A stretch of 37,370 nt of DNA from Amanita rubescens. Lineage: Eukaryota; Basidiomycota; Agaricomycetes; Agaricales; Amanitaceae. Below the pieces are notes generated by a model. That model saw nothing but the letters and a program-made list of their open reading frames with translations. It was not told the origin of the DNA and did no database searches. Shown here one piece after another: positions 30,489 through 37,370 of this stretch. Both the position numbers and the translations under genes were made by a program. Position 1 is the first letter of the stretch; each line of letters starts with the position of its first letter. The stretch covers positions 1 through 37,370 of the forward strand of contig WION01000519.1 in the NCBI GenBank assembly GCA_015039365.1. The letters are read 5' to 3'.

Positions 30489-32428
30489 ATGCCTTTCGTT
30501 GTCAAACTCAAGAAGGCCAACGCCCCAACTGCATTTGCACGTTTTGATGCACGGCCAAGCTGGAGAGATCTCGCCTCGGAAATCGCCGAACTGTTTAAAA
30601 TCTCACGAAAACAAGGAGAAATATACTATTACGGATCCCGCCGATTCCCAGCTCTATTCGAAACGCTCAGAATAATACTTGGTGTGTACGCGTATGCTCA
30701 TCTTGAATATCACAATCGGCGGTGAGAGTGGCGTGGGGCAGTCAAGTAGGCATTATGCACTGCCTCTCGTTTACGGTCCCGGCCATGCATTCAATATTCA
30801 TGTATGACACGTAGCAGTTACGAAGCTGATGAGTACTTCAAATCCGACCAGTCATTTGCCCCCGCGTCCCATCCTCAGTCACCCATCTCACGGTCCAGTG
30901 GACCTTAATCCTGCCGTTTTGTAGCATAGATGGCGCAATTAACGAAGAACATCGGGGGAGAGGCGATCGGACACATTTGAGGTGGCTATGCTATTACTAA
31001 GCGCGTCAGTACGTATCCGTTACGAACGTCCTGTCACTCGCGTCCTGCCCCGCGTCGTCGATACATAGCCCGCGTTTTGTTCCATGTCTAGAACCCCGCG
31101 CAACGTCAAGTTATGGCTGTCTTTAGACGATGGACCCAAGCTTGCCCTGTCGATCCCACTTAATAAATGCTGCACCTTTGCAAGTTAACCCTCTCAAATG
31201 GCTGCGATTTCTAGGGTTTGCAATCTACGGACGAGAAGGCTACCTCTCCACATCGGAAGATGGCCCAGAGATCGACGATTACACAGCAGAGATAGAGCCC
31301 AATGCATACTTTTTTATATCAGAGGGTAAGGTGGATTTGCGTACAATAAAACCTCGCTAACGTTGTTAACCTTTTCAGGTGAAGCTTGCCTTGTCGATGC
31401 AGATGTAATGGACGACAGAACATCGAATGCTTCACAATTGACTACCCGCAGAAACGATTTTAGGACAAAGGTGATTGAGCGAGACGGGACCTGCGTGATA
31501 ACGGATGAGCCAGTTTCAAATTGCGTTGGGTGCCATATTATCCCCCATGAGAAGGGAAGTAACGTGCGTCTTTACAAGTCTTCTATGGCAACTGTCTCAC
31601 TTAATCAAGTACATCTCGAACGTCGTCCGTAACCGAAGTGGAACAGATGATTCCGTCAATGACATTAACGACATTAACGACATTCGGAATGGACTTCTGC
31701 TAAGTAACCTACTCCATCGACCGTTTGGATTTGGTAAAATTGCGTTCCTGAAGGTCTGCTGTTATTTCCATCCAGGGCTATTCTGAAACTCAAGTATCTC
31801 ATAGACTCCTAACTTTGCTTTAGATGTCGATGATATTCCCTACGAGTCGGAAGATCAAGATCAAGAGAGCCCAGCCAGTCGTCTTACGTTGCACCATTTC
31901 GTCAACGAACGTCAGCTTGGCCCTGTGATCACCGCTTGGGCTGGCCACAACTCTGATGCGCGGCAGCCACAAGACACCAGCGAATGGCCGCCTGCTATCG
32001 TTGTCGATCTCTTCTATGCAGCAGCAGCTCTCAACGCTTGGGGTCCAAAACCCTTTATCAAATATGTCCGAGAAAATGTTCATTATGGCGACGATGACGA
32101 TCAAGATGACGATGGTGACGATCAAGATGACGACGATGATGATTCGATGGATGGTAGTGGACTAAGTCATGTCGATGCACAAATGGGCAATCAAAAAACA
32201 GGACAATCTGGATCTGGACGTTACGCTCTACGTAGCAAAGACAAAACGTCAAGCATTCCCCAGAAAGTAAGGCGCTTCGCTGATTTGATGGAGGGCGTGA
32301 GCGCGCTGTGGATGCAGTCTTCGAGGGTGGACAAGCTAAAGCCAGAAGATGCACATGCTTCGAGTCTTGCTCGCAACGAAGGTGTCAAGACGTGGTTACA
32401 ATCAATAGAGGGTCCCGGGACAAATTAG
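30489..32428 (+). CDS. HNH_2-type endonuclease-domain protein with Crinkler-like N-terminus
   Basis: Exon 1 (30489-about 30681) encodes MPFVVKLKKANAPTAFARFD, a ubiquitin-like/Crinkler-type start common in Agaricomycetes. Middle exons (30682-31180) are unclear; NVKLWLSLDDGPKLALSIP near 31105-31160 belongs but is one base out of frame with the next part (extra A near 31182). Then come NPLKWLRFLGFAIYGREG and, after an intron at 31329-31379, the HNH core: FRTKVIERDGTCVITDE, NCVGCHIIPHEKGSN, NDIRNGLLLSNLLHRPFG and KTPNFALDVDDIP. The His-His-Asn pattern suggests a beta-beta-alpha metal nuclease. These proteins are abundant in Agaricomycetes but their role is not established. A long acidic Asp tract (32080-32150) and an LRS-rich tail follow. 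Confidence 0.75.
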
Positions 32429-32589
32429 GTCATTTTCCGTACAGCGATGTGCAGGGATAATCAACGGACATGTCGACCGGGAGAAAATGAGAACTTGAAG
32501 TAGAAAACGAAGGGTACGAGTGTAAAGGTAGTATTTCATTACGTTGATTCCAACACACTTGATGCGGGAGCTTGCCGATGCGAAGGGGT

Positions 32590-32665
32590 CGACCAATTGC
32601 GGATAACCCGTGACCTCCCAGCCGTTCCAAACGGTAACGCACTTCACGCCAAATGTTGGCACGCA
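32590..32665. repeat. Left member of a direct repeat pair (right member about 35545-35630)
   Basis: Both copies share GGATAAYSCGTGACCT, GCCGTTCCAAAC, ACGYACTTC and the following GC-rich end in the same orientation. On the minus strand both could encode FG(V/G)K(C/Y)V(T/S)VWNG, so they may be remnants of one gene's C-terminus. The metacaspase and minisatellite lie between them. No intact gene is seen at either copy. Confidence 0.5.
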
Positions 32666-32884
32666 CGGTCGTGCCTCCCATAATCATATAACACCGCGAT
32701 CCTTTCACTGGCTGCGCAGCGGTCAGTTTTTCGTCTGGCGCTTAGTATTTGGACACCAGGGCACCAGGATACTACCACAGGTCTTCTGGCACTATCTCTG
32801 CCTCGCTAACATGTGGTTTCCTCGGACTCGACCAGCCGTAGTTCTACCGCCCCGCCCCCGCCCCGCCCCGCTATAGTTTTCGTA

Positions 32885-33415
32885 ATCCACCTGTGGCTTC
32901 CCGTCACCATCGCGCCCACTACCCGCCTGTGATGTAGCCCCGCCCGTCTGTGGTTTTCCAGCACTATCAATTCCGCACCCAGTTGTGGTGTTCTCGCACC
33001 ATCGCACCCCACCCACTTGCAGCTTTTTCGCAACATCGCGCACCACATCCAGTTGTGGTTTTCTCGCACCATTTTCACCCACCCGGCTGTGGTGTTTTCG
33101 CACCATTTCGGCCCCACCCACCTGCAGTTTTCCAGTACCAGAGCGCCCTCACCCGCCTGCAGTTTTCCAGAACCATTGATCCCCAACCCAGTTGTAGTAT
33201 TCTCGCACCATTGCGCCCCCATTCACCAGCAGTTTTCCAGCACCATTGACTTCCGCACCCGGTTATGGTATTCTCGCACCGTCGTGTTCCCACTCAGATG
33301 TGGTTTTCCAGTACCATTGATGGCCCACCCAGCTATGGTATTCTTGCACCACCCACCTCCAGTTTTCCAACACCATTGATCCCCACCTAGCTGTGGTATT
33401 CGCACACCGTCGCGC
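32885..33415. repeat. Degenerate minisatellite, about 15 units of roughly 35 bp
   Basis: Units alternate between CTGCAGTTTTCCAGCACCATTGAT... and TTGTGGTGTTCTCGCACCATCGCG..., each followed by CCCACCCAC/GCACCCAG. Units differ at many positions, with some shortened ones (near 33340). Because 35 is not a multiple of three, long open frames on both strands here are by-products of the repeat. A CCCCGCCC tract (32850-32872) borders it on the left. The stretch from 33416 to 33802 shows no gene. Confidence 0.8.
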
Positions 33416-33802
33416 CCCAAGGGTCTTTGCATGCCTAGGTGGGTGTGCGAGTTGGGGGGATCCGAGAGACAGGACGAGGTGAGGCGTCGACCGTCGACTC
33501 GCTGCTTAGTAAGTACCAAGTTGTGCGCAGGCTCGACGTTACTACCAGCTTACTATGCTCGTGGGAGGCACGCGAACCGCCAAAACCTTTCCCAAGGTCC
33601 TGTAATGTGTCAGTGGCGAAAGCCTAAGCGCGCTACCCATCAGACATTTAGGCAGATCCTCTGAACTCGAGTACGTTGTCCTCGTACATCACTATATATT
33701 CGACAGTGGGAATATATATCATTCCTGTAAAAGTACAACTACTGTTACACAGGAAAACACCAACTTTCCTGACTGTATATTCCGTAGGTACCACATATTG
33801 TC

Positions 33803-35250
33803 TCAGAAAGCGACAGGCTGGTTTAGATCGAACTCTGCACCGACCTGATGTGGATAGATCAGAGAAAAACTAGAGTGATAGAATAGAAGAAGACATACCG
33901 AAAGTTGAGGTATCTGATCATATTCCTGGGAGAGAAGTACACGCGTACGCCTCAAGATCTCCACATAGGACTGTCCTGGAAATTCCCTCATCGTATTGAT
34001 GAATGCCCAGCTCATGGCGCCTATGGCGAGAAAAGGTGGTTTGATTAGGAACGAGAGCAACGCAAATAATATATCGAGTACCTGTCGGTTCGTTGGCGAT
34101 ACTAGTATCTGCCGAAGTCTGGTCATCCCTAAGGTATAATCAGTATATTACACATTGTATTAATATCAAACGGCTCAAACGTACCTACAACCTATATTGA
34201 AGATATCCAGTAAACAATTTTGGAAGATCATGTCAGGAATGACCGCCTACCTGAGAACATCCAAACATCTTTGCCTTCCGATCTCCAATCCTCAACAAAC
34301 GTCTCCTCACCCAAGCCCTCGGGTTGTTTGTGATGCGATAACCCCTTGAAAAAGGAATTCGCGCTTGAAATCAACTGTTTTACTTCGTCAACCTTTTGCA
34401 TGGAGAATCCACCTTGGATGAGTGCTCGTGCGGCGACGGCAAGCTTAACGCCTTTTTTGATATTGTCCACAAGTCCAACTAGGTGGGGAAAGTAACCGTA
34501 GAAAAATAAGCATTGCTGAATGATATATTTCTACTCACTTTGCCCATCTTCGTTAGATCGATAAACAAATGGTAATTCTATGGCGGTCCCCGCTGAAAAA
34601 AGGGCCATGTCAGCACGGGAAATTGTGATTAAAATGGGAAAAACAACAGTGGCAGCAATCAAAAATGACGGTAAGCCGAACGCCAGGGGCGAGCGGTGAG
34701 ACGAGAACCCTATGCAACGTGTCGCTCGTTATCTGACCGTGTTTTTCAAAATCAACAGGGCAGATAGTATCGTCTAATCCGCTTTCGCGATCGCCGTCAG
34801 GATCTTGGACTTGTCCACCTGTGAGCGCACACGAGACTGTTCAGCAGTTTTTTAAACATATAACCAACACTCACCATGGCCACTGTAGTGAAGAAAGAGG
34901 GAATCTCCTGGGTTATTATTTGACACCAGCCAGTGGAAGGCTGAAAGCATGTTTTGCCCGGTTGGCTGATAGTGCGGTTCAGGGCGGTCATCGGTGAGAA
35001 CGACCATGCTAATGGAGACTAAGTGGGGATGTTTTGTAGACTTTCTGGAGAAGCATTGGCTTACCTGGAAGGATCATGGGGAAAGCCCTTGTCATTAATG
35101 AGATATTGACGGACTGCGAAGGTTGAGGACTAAATCGATAAGATCAGTTGACGAAAACTGACCATTCTCTACGTCGTTGATGCATCCTGCTAACTCGGTT
35201 GAAGAGTTGAAGTAGTTGATTCCAATGAGGAGGGATTTGCGTCGAGGCAT
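33803..35250 (-). CDS. Metacaspase (type I, short N-terminus)
   Basis: Ten exons: 35250-35163, 35113-35065, 35008-34875, 34818-34648, 34592-34539, 34478-34251, 34191-34185 (7 nt), 34128-34082, 34020-33899 and 33844-33803, giving 313 aa with no frame break. It starts MPRRKSLLIGINYFNSSTEL, keeps GCINDVEN, and shows the catalytic His in LHYSGHGG and Cys in DCCHSGT. It also has the FSGCRDDQTSAD region and ends VGAEFDLNQPVAF. Metacaspases are Ca-dependent Arg/Lys-specific cysteine proteases linked to programmed cell death, stress tolerance and aggregate clearance. The usual Pro/Gln-rich prodomain is absent, so the protein starts directly at the p20 domain. The exon phases all agree, which supports the model strongly. 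Confidence 0.93.
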
Positions 35251-36830
35251 TGTTGGGAGAAGGGAGATGATGAACTCTGATGGTTTCCATAGAGTTTCGG
35301 GCTTTCAGGGCGCCATCGGCCTTTTCGGTGATCCTTTTTCCGCTTCCATCAGTCATCGTGAACAGCACAGCGCAAACTTTCACCTCTCCCATCTACCTCA
35401 GAACCTTGATGCGCTCATTTCGATGCAAACACAGGCTCTCAGATACACTTGTCAGGGCCGTCTAAAATTGCACCTGAACTTTGAAGGCTGGGTTTATAAA
35501 TCCATCAGCGACTGGCACGCGTCGGACTGCGGCTCGCAAGTCCACGCTTACATCCACGGATAATGCGTGACCTACCCACTGGCCGTTCCAAACAGAGACG
35601 TACTTCCCACCAAAAGCTTGCACGCCAGACTCTGTTCAACCTGAAGTTTGAACGTGACCAAGACATATGATACACAAGTAGTGCTAATGCTATTAATAGC
35701 CGCCTATCATCTCACGCTGGTCTGAATTCACTCGGCTTCTGGAAACACTTTACGTCCTTTCCCATTCGTGTTCTTTCACTTTGTCTCGCCTGCAACCTTG
35801 GGGCTGGTATCACCCGTGAACGTCCGGTCCGACTCAGGTGTTAGCATTGGCACGCTCAACTTGGACTCTCAAGGACGACAGTAATACCGAAGCTCGCCCA
35901 CCTGCAACCTTAGAACTAGTATATAATCTGAAACCGGCCAGTCCGACTCGGAGCTAAGTATTGTCAAAGACGCGCTCAAAGACACGCTTTATAGAATAAT
36001 GTACAAGTATAACGAAGCTAAATAAAACTCTCAGGAACCCCGGTCCGACGCGTAACTGGCAATAAACGAGCAAGACCACGAGGGATTGGCTATTACTAGT
36101 ACGCGTGCACCTTCCCAAGCACGCTAATAATCGGAAGATGGAATGGCCTAGCTAGCCGCATCACTAATTCCCTTTATAAACCGAGGAAAAAGAGGAGCCA
36201 TAAGATATATGCAAGTGGCGAGGAAAATTGTGTGGTGGAATTACAGAGTATGGTAGGGCGTAGAGAGTAAGCATAACATAACATAGCACATACAACAACG
36301 GCCAGGGCAAGAGATAGGAAGTCAGGGGGTCGGTCAGTTAACTATAGTAACAGTCAATTATAAATTAAAAAAAGTCACATCCCAGCATTATGAAATCAGC
36401 ACGATCACTTGGCATTACGGCATGCTGACAAGCTTGTTGGAAAGTCGATAATAAATAAAACGGAGGTTCTGCGGGGCTCGGGTTTTGTTCGACACGCCAA
36501 TTTCACCGAAAGGAGCTCCAGAAAAAGTGCCTAAACGCTAGGCTAATCTGTCAACTGTGCCCTCCCGGACAGATCCGGCGTTGATGGAAGGTATGCAGGG
36601 GCGCGATAGCAGATATGGAATGTGGGTGAGTGAAGGTAATCAGTGTGCTGAAGAACATGTTGATTCATAGTCGCTCTGCCCGCAGACTGTAACAGGGTTG
36701 AAGACGTGTGGAGACGATATGTTTTCATCGAGGTTGAGCAGGAACTGGGACCCGGGTAGGAGTAAAGGGGTAAATCGAAGCGCTTGGTAGTGTGAGAAAG
36801 TTGAACGTCCAGTCGTTGTTCTGCAACGGC
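35251..36830. other. Gap, with right member of the direct repeat at 35545-35630
   Basis: Apart from the repeat, I see no gene. A minus-strand frame ending at about 35475 reads FGGKYVSVWNGQWVGHALSV and looks like a gene remnant. 35930-36420 is AT-rich with purine runs. The region nearest 36830 is probably the 3' UTR of the UBL3-like gene. Confidence 0.4.
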
Positions 36831-37370
36831 TCAGCAAATGATGCATCCACAGCATCCGGAAGAGTCTGATGTTTCTGTGAAACTATCTGTCAGAGAAGGC
36901 TCCATGACATCACTTCGGCTGTCATATGAAGGGGCGCGAGTGTCCGACCCCGCAAGCGAGTGAATGAAGTCGTACTCACCGTCTCCGCTTAGTCTTCTCG
37001 GTAATCTGCGTTTCTTATTCAGGCCTTCTGTTTCACCTGTGGGAGCGTATGGACGTATGGAAAGATGGACAATGGTTCCTTGGGGTGAAGTGGTGTTAGA
37101 TGCGGGGAGTTTGAGCTCTGTTGATGAAATTTGTCAAATTCCATCCAAGACATGGCACGCGTCCAGCGCGGTGCGGAACGTACTCGTTAGTGTATCGTCA
37201 TCTTGCAGCATTTTTCCTAGATAGAGAAGTCGTAGGTATGACGGTGCAGGTGGTCGTTCACTCTTCCATTCGTTATCTATCACCAAGGTCGTTATATGCG
37301 GCTGTACAAGACAAGTGAGCACACGAACCTTCGGGCCAAGTGTTCCACACAAGCTCCTTGACACGCCTAT
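36831..37370 (-). CDS. UBL3/MUB-like membrane-anchored ubiquitin-fold protein with CaaX end (5' part cut off)
   Basis: Exons: from the window edge to 37329, then 37276-37184, 37117-36980 and 36874-36831. They encode RVKELVWNTWPE, PSYLRLLYLGKMLQDDDTL, LKLPASNT, TIVHLSIRPYAP, a basic KKRRLPRRLSGD stretch and the C-terminus SGCCGCIIC. The WP...LRLLYLGK.L....TL..LKLP...T.VHL pattern is that of UBL3 and plant MUB proteins (Rad60-SLD_2 family). The final CIIC is a prenylation box, and the CC before it could be palmitoylated. It is expected at the plasma membrane or in vesicles. Animal UBL3 sorts proteins to small extracellular vesicles; that role in fungi is not known to me. The start lies beyond 37370. 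Confidence 0.85.

Noticed and set aside
32885..33415. Possible CRISPR-like array
   Set aside because: Units are contiguous and degenerate, with no constant repeat and unique spacers, and the genome is eukaryotic.
32792..33519. Several 98-138-codon frames across the minisatellite on both strands
   Set aside because: They are explained by a stop-poor tandem repeat whose unit length rotates the frame; no domain is visible.

Overview
The window looks like nuclear DNA of a basidiomycete, most likely an Agaricomycete. Almost every gene is cut by short introns (about 45-65 nt, GT..AG with CTNAC-like branch points). The gene content also fits that group: an HNH_2 (PF13391-type) protein with a Crinkler-like N-terminus, a DUF7330 protein, a TPR-bearing NB-ARC protein and lineage-expanded tyrosine-kinase-like (TKL) kinases. 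All calls were made by reading the sequence; no search or alignment program was run.

Layout. 1-384: 3' end of an unrecognised + strand gene. 2148-5017 (-): full-length SLMAP/Far10-type FHA, coiled-coil, tail-anchored protein (STRIPAK), with a tRNA-Ala(AGC) just upstream at 5130-5203. 6742-9799 (-): NLR-like NB-ARC/TPR gene lying in an extreme CpG desert. 11285-14655 (-): decayed copy of a pseudokinase-kinase gene whose 5' end has been replaced by a Spa2-homology-domain (SHD) fragment. 15393-about 18253 (-): intact pseudokinase-kinase gene. 18285-19564 (-): two tandem FHA-only genes derived from the 5' end of the STRIPAK gene, followed by a decayed tRNA-Ala copy. 20765-22498 (-): DUF7330 protein. 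24152-24766 (+): mitochondrial oxidoreductase-like protein. 24974-28380 (+): Argonaute. 28517-30399 (-): galactokinase, divergent from an HNH protein at 30489-32428 (+). 32885-33415: minisatellite of about 35 bp. 33803-35250 (-): metacaspase. 36831-37370 (-): CaaX-ended UBL3-like ubiquitin-fold protein, cut by the window edge.

How the genes may work together. The housekeeping genes (STRIPAK subunit, OXLD-type protein, Argonaute, galactokinase, metacaspase, UBL3-like) look like ordinary neighbours. The accessory block at 6.7-20 kb is different. It holds a repeat-sensor NLR, a JAK-like pseudokinase-kinase, two free-standing phosphothreonine-reader (FHA) proteins and mosaic pieces of other genes (SHD, tRNA). 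An FNGA..F....GG.F motif at the NLR N-terminus recurs in the DUF7330 protein. Together these suggest a fast-evolving self/non-self or stress-signalling locus; that is inference.

Caution. About ten one-base frameshifts interrupt otherwise well-conserved coding sequence (Argonaute, galactokinase, HNH, OXLD, DUF7330, FHA start, kinase copy 1). Some may be assembly indels, so 'pseudogene' calls based only on them are provisional.
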